Part shown: one piece after another, positions 22,858 to 34,200 of the stretch
How positions within the stretch are numbered: position 1 is the stretch's first letter
Layout of the letters: each line of letters starts with the position of its first letter
DNA from: Coriolopsis trogii
Lineage: Eukaryota; Basidiomycota; Agaricomycetes; Polyporales; Polyporaceae
DNA length: 64,000 nt
NCBI GenBank assembly: GCA_020543525.1
Contig: JAHYIO010000003.1
Coordinates: 496,001-560,000 of the forward strand
Direction of reading: 5' to 3'
Notes under the pieces: generated by a model
The model's input: only the letters and a program-made list of their open reading frames with translations
Database searches by the model: none
Told to the model about the DNA's origin: nothing
Translations under genes and position numbers: made by a program

Positions 22858-24979
22858 CTAATCCCGAGTGGAAGTACCCCTCCGCTTGGACTTGTGCTCT
22901 GGTTCCTCGCCTTGAACCGTCTCAGACGAGGATCGACGGGCGGATTGACGCCCACCCGCAGAACGTGAGCGCGGGCGTTGCTCTCGTTCGTACTGGGCCA
23001 TCTCTTCCTCACGGAAGAGTTCCTCGGGCAACTTGCGTGCTTGAGCGAAGAAGAGCTTTGCGTCTCGGTCACATATATTCTGGATGTAGTACATGTTGCC
23101 TGTATGCGCATGTACTGTCAGCATCGCATACAGTCACCGTTTCCGGCCGGACACTGACCTCGCGGAACCATGAACATGCCCCCGGTGGCCAGGACAAAGC
23201 CCGTCTTGTGTACGAAGAATTTGACCGCCCCTTGTATGACGTAGAACACCTGTGGATGCCATGAGGAACGAAGCAGTAATATGGATGCCTGACAACGTAC
23301 AAAGGTGTTGTCCTTGGTACCCTTGGTCGGCTTAGTAGAGCCAGGTGGAATGATGAGCTGCCCAGCGGCGAGGAAGTCTCCGTCGCCGAACACCTTCTGG
23401 AAGTAGAACGCGCCCTGTGCAGCAGCCTTTGGCGTGACCATCTTCGCGGTGAATGCAACGCCTGGCGCGATATGAGTGAGCATTGGATTGGCAGAGACTA
23501 CGTCAACAACTCACGTCTGTTAACTTCGACTCCATCTGTGCCGTACTCGAGGACCTTGCAGTACGGATCCGTTTCTTCGTCCCAGCCCTCTTCAGGATCG
23601 TAGACGAGCACTTGTTGAGGCTCCGGTTCCACAGTACGACTCTTTTTGCGAGATTGACCCCTGCGTCTCCGCGCTCCAAGCGGTTCCGGCTTGACCTGAG
23701 GGATCCGGTGGATCTCCTTAATGCTGGGTACGTAGGACTTGCCGTTCTCTCGGCGCCCATAGACAACCTTCTCCAGTCTCCACCATGCGAGTGGCGAGTA
23801 CCGCCTGCGCTTGCTACGACGCAGTCCGTCGGCGTTCGGATCGTCGGGGGTGGCTATATGCGGGTTGAATTGAAGCGCATACATTATGTGGTTATAGCAC
23901 GTACCTTCCCGCAAGACCACCTTCTTGGCTCGCGGCCTCCCACGAGGGACGCCCTCGTTCTCCTTGCGGCCGCCCTTGGGACCCTTCTTCTTGCCTTTAC
24001 TCGGCGGCTGTTCTTCTGGCTCAAGTCCCAGCATTGGTTCATCTTCGTCGGACGGCTCCCGCTCGATGTCGTGCAATCCCTGCTCGATTTCCGGTTCCAT
24101 ATCTTCATCCTGGTCCTCATAAACCATGCGCTGCTTTCCACGCGCCTTCGCACTAGGCGAACGGGTTAAGTCCGTCTCCTGCTCAACTTCCTCTTCATCG
24201 TTCTCATCCACTTCTTGGTCCAGATGAGCGAAACTCAAACGGCGAGGTGTCTGCCCATTCTTAGAAGTACGCGATGATGATTGTGGAGCAGGCGGGGGAG
24301 GAGAGTCCTGGTCCATATCGTCACCATAGTCACCACCATAAGCGAAGTTGGGAGGCCCAGTGTCAACATCCGAATCGGTGTCGTCAACGTCATTCGCAGT
24401 AACCATCGACTGGGAGAGTCGAGAGGGCATGGAAGTACGGCTGGAGTAACCATTTGCCTGCGCTCGTTTGCTTGTGAAGGACGGAGAAGCACGAGGGGAA
24501 GGCACTTGGTCAAAGTCAACATCGGACGAGTGCGCAACTGGTCGAGATGAGGATCCGACGCGCTGCACACTCGAAGTGATGTTACTGACGCGCGTATGTT
24601 GGAAGTAGGCCGAGGGACCATGGGGTGTGCCTGCACCAGCACATTAGGGGCCAGAATTTCACGCAAAGTGGGTGTACGCACTGTCATCCAGTTCCATAGA
24701 CATCTCCCCGTTCTCGTCATCGTCGTCGGACTGCTCCAGGATCACCACTGGGGTCTTCGGGCCGCGCTTCTTGCGCGCACCTTGGGGACGGAATGGCGTA
24801 CGTTGGTCGGCCTGGCTTATGACCTTCTCAAAAGGTTCGAACTCCTCAGTGTGGTCGACGTAACCGACAGCAATACCAGTCTTCTTGCCATGCTGGAAAT
24901 CGTCTGCACGGTATGGAATGTACTTCTGTGGGCCGCGGCGGAGATTGCCCACGCTGCTCTTGCGTGCAGATACGGGCAT
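22858..24979 (-). CDS. MIF2: Inner kinetochore protein CENP-C / Mif2
   Basis: Binds CENP-A nucleosomes and nucleates the kinetochore. Exons 24979-24682, 24630-23905, 23853-23515, 23461-23301, 23249-23159 and 23099-22858 sum to 1857 nt and give 618 aa. The N-terminal block is basic (MPVSARKSSVGNLRRG), as expected for contact with outer kinetochore complexes. A long acidic, Ser-rich linker follows. The CENP-C motif RRSKRRRYSPLAWWRLEKV lies at about residues 353-371. The C-terminal cupin dimer domain includes LIIPPGSTKP, FYVIQGAVKFFVHKT and GNMYYIQNI. The end is basic and Ser-rich. The gene symbol follows the yeast orthologue. Confidence 0.93.
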
Positions 24980-25334
24980 GTGGAGGTCGGCGAAGGGAGG
25001 AGAGAGTGTGGATCAACGGGTCGAGTTGGACAGACGCGCGAATCGTTCCTTTGTTTGGTTACGTTTACAAATACTCATGGGTCCTTGCGAGCGCCTGTAT
25101 TACTTCCTCTCCTTCTTTCGACTTTGCCGAGTATGTTCCTCTTCTTGCGTGGTAGACGTATCGCCCACGAATATCGCTACGTGGATATTGGGTCTCAAGA
25201 CGTGACATGCAGCTGCGCTGAGTGAACTCTGCATGACTGACACTAGTATGCGATGACGCAGTACGTTCTACTCCTCCGACCGCACGCGGGCTATTGAGCG
25301 GCTCCCGCCTTAAGTTAATGCGAGCGCAGAACGG
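24980..25334. other. CENP-C upstream region and ABM-like gene 3' region
   Basis: This 355 bp has no gene that I can support. It should contain the CENP-C promoter. Confidence 0.45.
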
Positions 25335-25838
25335 TCACAGATCGAGCCTCCGCATTTTCTTCCTGATCTTCCTTCCTCCCTGATATTTATCACTTGCCGC
25401 CTCAGCTTCACTCGGGTACTCCTTGATTGCGCAGAGCAGTAGGTCGTCCCTCTCCAGTACCCTCCCACAGTCCGCGTACCCACCCACAGCTCCCTCGTCC
25501 TCTGATGTCCAATGCGTCAGCACGGCGACCCGCGCATGCGAAAGATTGCTCGCCATCTCGACGTGTTCGAGGTCCACGACCGCCAGCGTCTCCTTCGACT
25601 TCTTCAGCAACTCCTGGTTCTGCGCGCTCGCGATCCACTCGTAATGAGCAGGCACGCTCTCCCACAGCGTGATGAGGTAGACGGTCCGAGGGTCCTCGAG
25701 GTCCTCGAAGAAGCAGAGCGGGTAACCCGACCAATCTGCCTGGCGAATTGAGAGCGTCTGGAAGAACGCCCGGACGTCCGGCGAGTCCCATGTATGTGGA
25801 AAGACGAGTTGGAGCGTGGCAACCTCAGTGACCGGCAT
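25335..25838 (-). CDS. Small protein with ABM-like (dimeric alpha/beta barrel) features
   Basis: A single-exon frame of 167 aa beginning MPVTEVATLQLVFPHTWDSP. The spacing of the beta-strand TEVATLQLVFP, an amphipathic helix, then PRTVYLITLWESVPAHYEWIAS and a helix of the type NQELLKKS, resembles ABM/EthD-like monooxygenase-fold proteins common in fungi. The second half (ARVAVLTHW onwards) could be a degenerate second barrel. The tail is basic (KIRKKMRRL). The frame is open upstream to 25892 without a further ATG. The fold assignment rests on pattern only. Confidence 0.5.
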   Translation of the reverse strand: MPVTEVATLQLVFPHTWDSPDVRAFFQTLSIRQADWSGYPLCFFEDLEDPRTVYLITLWESVPAHYEWIASAQNQELLKKSKETLAVVDLEHVEMASNLSHARVAVLTHWTSEDEGAVGGYADCGRVLERDDLLLCAIKEYPSEAEAASDKYQGGRKIRKKMRRLDL

Positions 25839-26849
25839 GATGATGGTAGGAGCGAGAAGAGTGCGTAGCTGCGCCAGGACGCCCTCGTCCAATATTAACG
25901 GGTCTCGAGCACCATCAAAGACGCGTCAGCGGTTCACCTCGATCACATCTTGGCCAGCTCCTGTCAACGTCCTTACATCCCCTCAAACCCAACTTACCCG
26001 AAGACGAACTGTAACGGTCAGAACAGATTGCCGACAGGCACAACGGTCTCACCATGCTGACTGCATTCGGTCTGCTCTAGTCTCGCAGCCAACCTGCACG
26101 ACCGCTCTTAGACCTCCTTCTTCGGCTCCAATGGCCGTTCATGCGCGTTACGGCGAGGTACGAGTTGCCTCCTGACCCTGGTCCAGATCGCTTTCAAACC
26201 GCATTGTCGCCTCCACTCCTTCCTCCAGTTCGAAACATTCATCAAGTCACGGTTCTTCAGCCCCATTCCCGTACCTGGAATTCATTCCGGGACTTATCCT
26301 TCAGTTTAACCTCACAGTCCCACGGCAGGGTGTAGGCAACCAGGGCCAATCTCACGAATGCGACCTGGTGCGTCTCAGAGATTGGGTCCGTCACATGGAG
26401 TAGCTCTCGTGCCGTCCCTGTGGAGATAAGAAGTAGAGGCCGTGCTATACGAAGATATGACAAACCAAGAGGAAGTTCAACAAGGGTCGACCGGCAAGGC
26501 TTGGGAGTTGCGGTCCGAGGGCTCTTCCTTGCCCCTGGCCGCCTTTCCATCGCAGTCTGGCGGAGACTTGCAGGCGATACCCCCATGCGAACCATGACCC
26601 TTGAAGTCCTGTTGGTCTCGGTGTTCCCGACTTGACCGTGTAGATGCGGTGGCCACTCGACTGCGTTCTAGCGGTGGGACGAGTTGATGTAGAGGAAGCG
26701 ATGATTTGTTCCCAACGACTACCGCTGACGTATCACCGCTCGCAGACTAAACATAACAAAATCCTCCATAGATCATCGAACATACAAACACAGGACAGCG
26801 TGCAACAGCAACTGCCAACAACGGGCCTCGACCCGGGGCGCGGGCCGGA
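25839..26849. other. No gene recognised
   Basis: About 1 kb between two minus-strand genes. A minus-strand frame at 26257-26595 has protein-like stretches (SETHQVAFVRLALVAYT) but no start, partner exons or known motif. The left part should hold the ABM-like gene promoter. Confidence 0.4.
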
Positions 26850-28657
26850 TCAAAACTATATTGACCAAGGATGCATCAGCAACGGTACGATCAACACACA
26901 ACTCACCAGAGGGTGTTGTCCAGCAAGGCGGTACGAAATCACTCACCCGAATCTGATACGACCCGCTCGCCTTGGTGAGGTACCTAACCCATTTCACGCT
27001 CTGATAGTTGCTTTTCTCAAACACCTTCAGGAAGCGGACAATCAGGCCAGAAGATGTGAACATGAGCACTTGGAAGTCGACATCGATCGGCGGCCGCGCC
27101 CAAACTTGTCGGTTTGTCGTGCTCGTCAGCTGAGCGTTGCCAGAGAACGTGACTTCCTGGCCACCCTGTATTCGAGGGATCCTGAACGTGCACAACGATA
27201 AGCCACAGCAGTCACGGCATGGTGGACGCGCAGCTCACGCACTTCCATACTACGACGTTCTCGGCGGGGGCATATTTCGCCTTCCCCAAGGCCACCTTGC
27301 AGTCGACATTGGTCGTGTTCAACGGCGTGGGTATCCGTAGCACCACATTCGTGGCAGAGAGCTTGTTGTTGAAGTTCGCCTTCACGGAAATGACGTACGA
27401 CACCTGTGTCGTCCCGATCTCGTTCACCGTCGGGATCACCCGCAGCGGTAATTTCACATTCGACGTCGACCGATATCGCATGAGCTCGAACTCGCCGTCG
27501 GGGGGCACGAAGCTGATCGTCCGGCTCGAGTCGAACTCGTCCAGCCGGACGCACTGGTGGAAGCGGCAGTCGTCGAGCTCGACGGCGTCTCCGCCGCTGT
27601 TGCGGTCGTTCTTGTCGATCACCAGTTTGTCGTTGAGACCGAACTTGCATTCTGGCGTGCCGGACAAGTACGCGCGCATCAGGATGTGCCCGTCCACGTC
27701 CGCACGGAGGATGGTGCCTTTGGGATGGTCAGAACCCGCCCTTGACGAGGGGACATCAGAAAGGAAGTCGTGCCTTTTGCACTCATGCTGAGGTTGACTG
27801 TCTCGACGACGTCAACGAACGCTTCGTTCTTCTTGTACTTGACGTCGCCTCGTCTCCAATTTGTCGATCCGGTCGCTTGTGTTGTGATCTTTGAGGACTC
27901 CTCCTATATAGATGTTGAGGTGGCAAGTCGTCTGATGGTAGAGGGGCACGCACGGCAGCTATTGAGGATGATACGATGCTTTCTGTGGTAATATATGTCT
28001 TGAGGGTATCGGCTTCACTGTTTTGTGGGTATCCGAAGTCGATGATTTCTACTCATTGGAGGGAGGATGAAGCGAGGGGTACGGTAGTGAAATGATCAGG
28101 AGCGTACCATCAACAAGCTCGTATATGAGCACGAAGTTGTTCTTGACCGCCTCCTCGTCCACCTTTCCGAAGTAGGACTTGGCAATCGAGATGAAGCGGT
28201 AGCAGAATTCGAAGACCAAAGCAGCATTGGCGTTGCACCTGATACACAAGGTCCAGGGAAGATCGCGCCGAGAGACAAGAAGTGACTCACTTGGTCACCG
28301 CGACTATGTAAAGGTTATTCACCCGGACATGGAAGAAGCTGGTTGAGCCGAGGGTGATGATGGGTGAACGGACATCGCTGTTCGACACGACTTGTATCCG
28401 AAAGACGTCAGCTATAGAGCGCCTAAGAGTCGTAGAGAATCCATGAGTATGCTTCGCGATTGTTTGGGAGCACGGAGGATATACTTCAGGTCTGTCCGAT
28501 ATAGGCGGGAAATGAGGACCTGCAGAAGATGAGCAGGACATCCGCTGTGCTGAGACGGTAGCACGCACCTCTCCCTTTTGGTTGAAGATGAAGAATGCCT
28601 GCGCATACGGTAAGACACTCGCGCGAACCGGGTTGGAGGTGAACTGACCGAAATCAT
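26850..28657 (-). CDS. APM4: AP-2 clathrin adaptor complex, mu subunit
   Basis: Cargo-binding subunit of the endocytic AP-2 adaptor at the plasma membrane. Ten exons: 28657-28649, 28598-28569, 28519-28485, 28422-28291, 28238-28108, 28048-27954, 27903-27774, 27717-27243, 27181-26947 and 26855-26850. They sum to 1278 nt and give 425 aa, the normal length. The longin-like N-domain begins MISAFFIFNQKGEVLISRLY. The linker leads to RRGDVKYKKNEAFVDVVETV, the mu-homology domain with CKFGLNDK, and IPRIQGGQEVTFSG. The C-terminus GSYQIRF is completed by a last exon of only TTT TGA. The seventh intron (27718-27773) appears to be GC-AG. Confidence 0.92.
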
Positions 28658-29492
28658 GGCGGAGACCTTGCAACTTCAAGGTCTCTGGCCTCGGCTACGG
28701 CGGTGACGAGAACGACGGTCAGATCACGTGCTGCCACTAGCAACCAAGCGCTCGTCTGTGCGTCGGGCCGATGCCGCGAAACCTTGTCCTCAACCTCCAC
28801 CTTACAGTCTTTCCGATATGCAAACAGCTATGACCTCTGTCTCTTGAACTCGGCATCACATAAATCTTTCAGGGGCTGCAGTTAGAAATAACGAGTTGGG
28901 ACATCCATCGTGCGTGTACTCATAGTACTGCCAATAGTCATACTGACGTACTCGCTAGCAGCCCACACCTTTGTGAGTTATGTGGCGAATATCGCAGGAG
29001 AACCTTGGAATGAGCCGACGCAGTATCATAAGCCTGTGTGTGATGGCTGCACAATGTGTACGTTATGGCTCTTTAGCATTCTCACTCTTGAGGGGTTTCA
29101 TACACTCTCGATAGAAGCTTGCAAGCCTAACGATTGCGATGCGCGGACGCAATTCATCTTGAATCAGCACACATCGGCTGACCGGACGTCTTGCTTTCCT
29201 TACACCTATCGCGCTGACGTCCGTTCGTTCTGCGAGGGTCACATCGCACGAGACTGACAACCACCCGCACCGACGGCATCCCGCTCTCGGACGGACTTAC
29301 GTCGGAAGCACCCATGACTCTGAGCCAATCCACCTGCAGCCTCGCGCATTACCTCCCCGAGGACGTATAAAAACCTGCCCTCACATTGCGGGTCGCTCGT
29401 CGTGTCCGCTGGCCTTTTGCGTGTCTGCGGCGTCTGCAGCTTGATCTCCCAACCATAGCTTCTAGTGTCGGTCGGTGCTGTGCTGCGCAAAC
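28658..29492. promoter_or_regulatory. Divergent region between AP-2 mu and the CE16 esterase
   Basis: The 835 bp between the two start codons hold both promoters. I see no further gene. A plus-strand frame at 28910-29257 lacks any recognisable feature. Confidence 0.4.
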
Positions 29493-31275
29493 ATGGCGTC
29501 AGTGTTCTGGAAGGCTTCGGTCGTCCTATCTGCGCTATCTATTGGGTCCGCCTCCGCTAAACTCACATGGGGCAACACGAAATTTCTGTTCACTTTTGGG
29601 GATTCGTACACAACCGACGGCTTTAACATCTCTGCCGGCGTAGACTCCTCCGTGCCGGGTTTTGTGGGTGCTGGGATGCTGTACTGTTCCCCGAGCGGGT
29701 CTCTCACGCCCTTTCCTGATACTCGTAAAATAGACTTCGTCCAACGGCCCCAATTGGGTCCAGTTCCTCGGTTAGTGTTATCAGCCTTCTTCTTGACAAG
29801 CCGACCGCACACGCTGAAACCATCCTGCAGGAAGCACGTATAATGTCACGGACACCAAGGTATGGCAATTGACTTGCCTTGGGAGCAAAGGACGTCCTGC
29901 GACGAGACTCGATGCGACCTGCAGGTGTTTAACCTCGCCTCTGGTGGCGCCACCATCGATTCTGTGCTAGTAGCTCCATATTTGCCGACTGTGCTGTACG
30001 TCAACTTTCTAGCCACCTGCCGGCGTCGATGAATTGAACTCTGAAACCTCGTGTCCGCTGCAGGTCGATCGTCGACCAGGTGGGACAGTTCCACGAAATA
30101 CTGGCACCGAAACCTGCAGGTGCCGAGTGGGACGCTTCGAACAGTCTCTTCGCCTTCTGGATCGGTATCAACGATGTGGTACGGCTTCCATGCATGCTCT
30201 CTGGTTCCGATGCGCCCCGACGCTGATTCGACGCGACGCCTGGTAGGGAAACTCGTACGCTTGGGTACGCATCCGCCTTCTGCCATTCACCCGACCGAGC
30301 AGCAGCTCATCCAGACGTGCTCCGCGCAGACCAACGTGACCTCCCAAGCGGCCTTCCACCAGGTGCTGATGGAGAGGCTATTCAGCCAGGTTCGTGTCTC
30401 CGCCTGCGCCCTTCCCTGCACCTCGCTCTCGATGACAGCCCCCAACCGACGTGCACCTTCTTCTTCGGCAGGTGGAGATCCTCTACCGAGACGGCGCGCG
30501 CTCCTTCGTCTTCCTCACCGTGCCCCCCACGAACCGCGCCCCGCTCCTCATCGAGCAGGGCTCCAGCGCAGTCGCGCAGATCACCGCCTCGCTCGCGGAC
30601 TACAACGCGCAGCTCTCGTCGCACGTCCACGCCTTCCAGAGGCGCCATCATGACCTCGGCCGCGTCACTGTCTTTGACACTCGCCCGGTCTTCAACACCC
30701 TCCTCGACCACGCCCACACGTTTGGGTTCGTGAACAGCACAGGCTTCTGCGAGGCGTATCAGAACGGCACGCCGAACCAGACGACAGAGATAGCGCCGTG
30801 CGCGCCCGTGTCGAGCTACTTGTGAGTGTCCGTTTCCAATAATTCCTCTTCGCCCAGGACCGGTACGTCCGGTCAAATACTCGGGATCGGAAAGAAGGCA
30901 GTCTCCTTTTACCGTCTCCCGGCTTCTGCGGCGTTACAAAACAGGAGTATAGTAGAGAGGCGGAAACCGCACTCATCGGCTGCTTCGGATACGCATACGC
31001 ATGGATTTCTCGGGTGTACGACGCGTGCGGATCGCTTTACTTGCCAGGCCTTCCCTCTCCTGCACCGTCTCATGCTGACCGACCGCCGCGGCGGGGCTCT
31101 TCCCTCCAGCTGGCTCAACTCGCTACACCCGCTCTTTACGGTGCACAAGTAAGCATCCCGCGTTCCTGTCCGATTTGTCTGGTGCCTTGAGTCATTCTCA
31201 CCGGTCTCTTCTCTCTCTCTGTCTTCCCTTCCTAGCATCCTCGCACACGCCCTAGCGACGACGCTCGGCACCTAG
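29493..31275 (+). CDS. Secreted GDSL acetylesterase, carbohydrate esterase family 16
   Basis: Likely removes acetyl groups from plant-wall oligosaccharides outside the cell. Ten exons sum to 957 nt and give 318 aa: 29493-29663, 29734-29770, 29831-29859, 29925-29995, 30064-30178, 30247-30264, 30303-30389, 30472-30821, 31110-31148 and 31236-31275. A signal peptide (MASVFWKASVVLSALSIGSASA) precedes the catalytic block FTFGDSYTTDGFN (Ser38). SSNGPNWVQFL, ASGGATIDS, the block-III sequence GINDVGNSY (residues 137-145) and FLTVPPTNRAPL follow. The His block is WLNSLHP (His299), with Asn where many GDSL enzymes have Asp. One intron is only 38 nt (30265-30302) and one is 288 nt. Confidence 0.85.
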
Positions 31276-34200
31276 GGGACGACCACAAGGGCGGCGGCCA
31301 GGATGAGGAGAAGAGAGGGGCGGTTGGGATGCCGTCAGCGGGCGGTACGACAGGCATAGCCAGCCTTGTACTTGCGAACCTCTCTCCCGTCCGAGCCTGC
31401 CGCTCTATCGAGGCAGCCGGGGGCAGACCGATGTCCCCAGAGACAGAGACAGAGCTTCTCTCAGGGGCGCGTGCGCGCGCCCTGTATCGGAATGGCCAAG
31501 TTCCCGCTTTGGGGCGAGCCTCTTGATTCTTCGCGCTGTTCGGTACGTGGGTGTCTACGAAGCGCAGATTGGGCAGACGCGCCGGAAGCCATGCCTATCG
31601 GTACGGTACGATCGGGCGGGCGGGCGGACATTCCGGCCGTCGCTCAGGCAGTCGGCTGGATTGGCTCGGTGATAAGGTATGGCGTGCGAAGCTACGGCGG
31701 TCGAGGCCCCCCGCAACGGCTGCCCCACATGGAAGGCCACCTGCCTTCTCTGTCTTCCTCAGCTCAGCTCGGCGGGCGGCACGCGTGCAGGAGGATGGTG
31801 TACGTACCAAGCCTAGGGGCGACTGGCACGCCTGCACGCGCCTGATTTCTGTTGTTCACGCTCATGTTCGACGGTCCGGGTCGACGTGCGTCCTGACATG
31901 GACACTCCCCTCCGATCCTCCCCTCGATGGTATCCCATGCATACAGCGGCCCGTTCGTCGCGGACGACCTCGACGGCGCACCCGCTCACGACCCTGGCCG
32001 TAGCTGCTGGCTGAACTCGAGCTTCACACTGCCAGGTGGTTGTGCTGGCGCCTAGCCACCTTGCGGGCACCACACCTCCCCCACCCACACTGTGCGTGCC
32101 ATGCATGCGAAGCCGATGAATGGTCCGGTGCTCGTCGGAGCAAAGAGAGAGTGAGAGGTAAGCTCGCGCCACCGACGTGCGGGGACGTGTCAGTCAGTGT
32201 GCGGGTGGCGGCTCTGTGAGACAGGGTCGCCGGACGGAGAGAGAACTTCGGGTATGGCATGGCATGGTGCTACGAACGTCAACGTGGTATTGCAGCAGGA
32301 GCACCGGGACTGATCCCGGGGCTCGTCCACCTACGGAAGCGTCAGCTGCATGTCCGTAGTCCGCACGCGACCGCAGGGTTAGGAACGCGCAAGGTTATAG
32401 ACTTGTCTCTAGCGCGGCGCTCCTATTGCCATCTGTGTGACGCGGCGCAAGCGCAGCGGGCAGAAGATTAAGCAGCGTTATTGCATCCTAGCCTGAGGCG
32501 TGTCCAAAGGCACGCAGGAGGGGGGAAGTCCGCCCGGAACAGACGTGTCATTCATACGCACGATTCTCCGTGACACAGAGAACCACAGGTCAACAGAAAA
32601 AAAATACACCCAAGCTTCCTGCGAGCCGTCGACGTCTACGTCTGTGTCTATCCCCAAGCACCGACCGGTCCGCGTCCGCCAAAGTGCGGCCGGGCATGTC
32701 TTGCCCACTTTGTCGTGCGGATTCGAGGTCCGGACTGCATGTATAGGGACCGTACGGCTGAACAGACGGATGATTGGATGGATGGACCGAGACGCTGTCA
32801 GACACGCCCGTACCGATACCGTTCCCTCACCGCCGTAGACTGTGCCCCGGTACCACCACACTGCATCCATACCAGCCCACAACTGCGCCGCCTGCATGGC
32901 CCGCGCCCCCTTTGCCAGCGCCGCGCCGAGGTCCCAGCCGGGGTAAAATCCAATCCTGCCCGAGCCTCTCAGAGCTCACGTCCACAGCTCGAACACCACA
33001 TTCCGGCCTAGCGGCGCACGAGTCCACAACGAGCCCCACGACATACCGGAACATATCCTCGCACACAGCACATGATAAACCGGTCCACTTCATTTTTTTG
33101 GGAGTCAATGGGAGAGATCTGCGGTGGGGCGTACCTCACACGGATGTGGCAACTGCCTGAACCGTACGCGCACTCCAAGGCTTCGCTCTGCAGAGGCTGT
33201 GGGGCCGCGCAGTCGCACGGCTCGCTCGGCCGCGGGCTCCTCGTCGCCCGTTTTGGTCCCTCTGCGCTCTTTCAGCTTCGAGCCTCCAACCGCCTCTCGG
33301 ACGGGAGATCCAGACGACTCCGACGCGCGTCAGATCGGGGCTGAACAAAGAGAGAGAGAGCCGAAGCCCCCGTCGATCGGACCGCTACGTACCTCCCTGC
33401 TCCATCCATGCGCCGGCCTCCCTTTGCGTTTTCCAAGCAGAGGCAGAATCGACGGGGGCGCGGCCGGAGATGAATCAGGACACCGACCGACCCGAACATG
33501 ACCTGAGGTGAAACACGGCCTGTACTCCGCTCGTCGTGCGTCAGTTCTGCACGAGCTGCCTCTTCAGGCTCCCCCCGGTCCTCGAGCCAGCTCCCAGTCC
33601 AGAGAGGCAGGCGAGCGGCCACACTTGGCGATGCGCAGCGAGGCAGGACCGGAACAAGCACCAGCGCGAGCCGCGGGAGAGCCGCACACCGATCGTCCGT
33701 CTGACGCAGACACCTCCCTCGCCTCGTCGCCGCATACCCCGGGAGCGCTACCGCGCGCAAGAGAGTGTGCGTCGAGAGCGGGCAGAGACGCTCCCTGGGT
33801 CTCGAAATGTGCGCGTGCGGGTGAGGACGTGACGTGCTGCGCGCGCGCCTCGTCTTTGGGAGCGGACTGCCCTGGACACTCGATCGGGCAAGGTGGGTCG
33901 GCGATTAGGTCCTCTGCCCAAGCCACCGATCTGAGACGCACTGGTACGGGCACTGGCACTGGCACTGACGTCCAGGGGATAGACCTCGTGAATCGGGAAA
34001 CGAGGGGGTCCCCGGACGAAGAGAGCAAGACCGGGTCTTGAAAAGGCTCGAGGGGGCCAGGAGGACGTAAGTCGGCCGTGGGCAGTGAAAGAGCGGTCGG
34101 AATCTGTGAAACACAAGGCTGGAGAGAGCAGGGTGTTGCGTGCGCCTGGCCCCTCGGCGTCATTGGCGCGGGCAGCCCTGAGGCCTGGGGGGGTGGGCAC

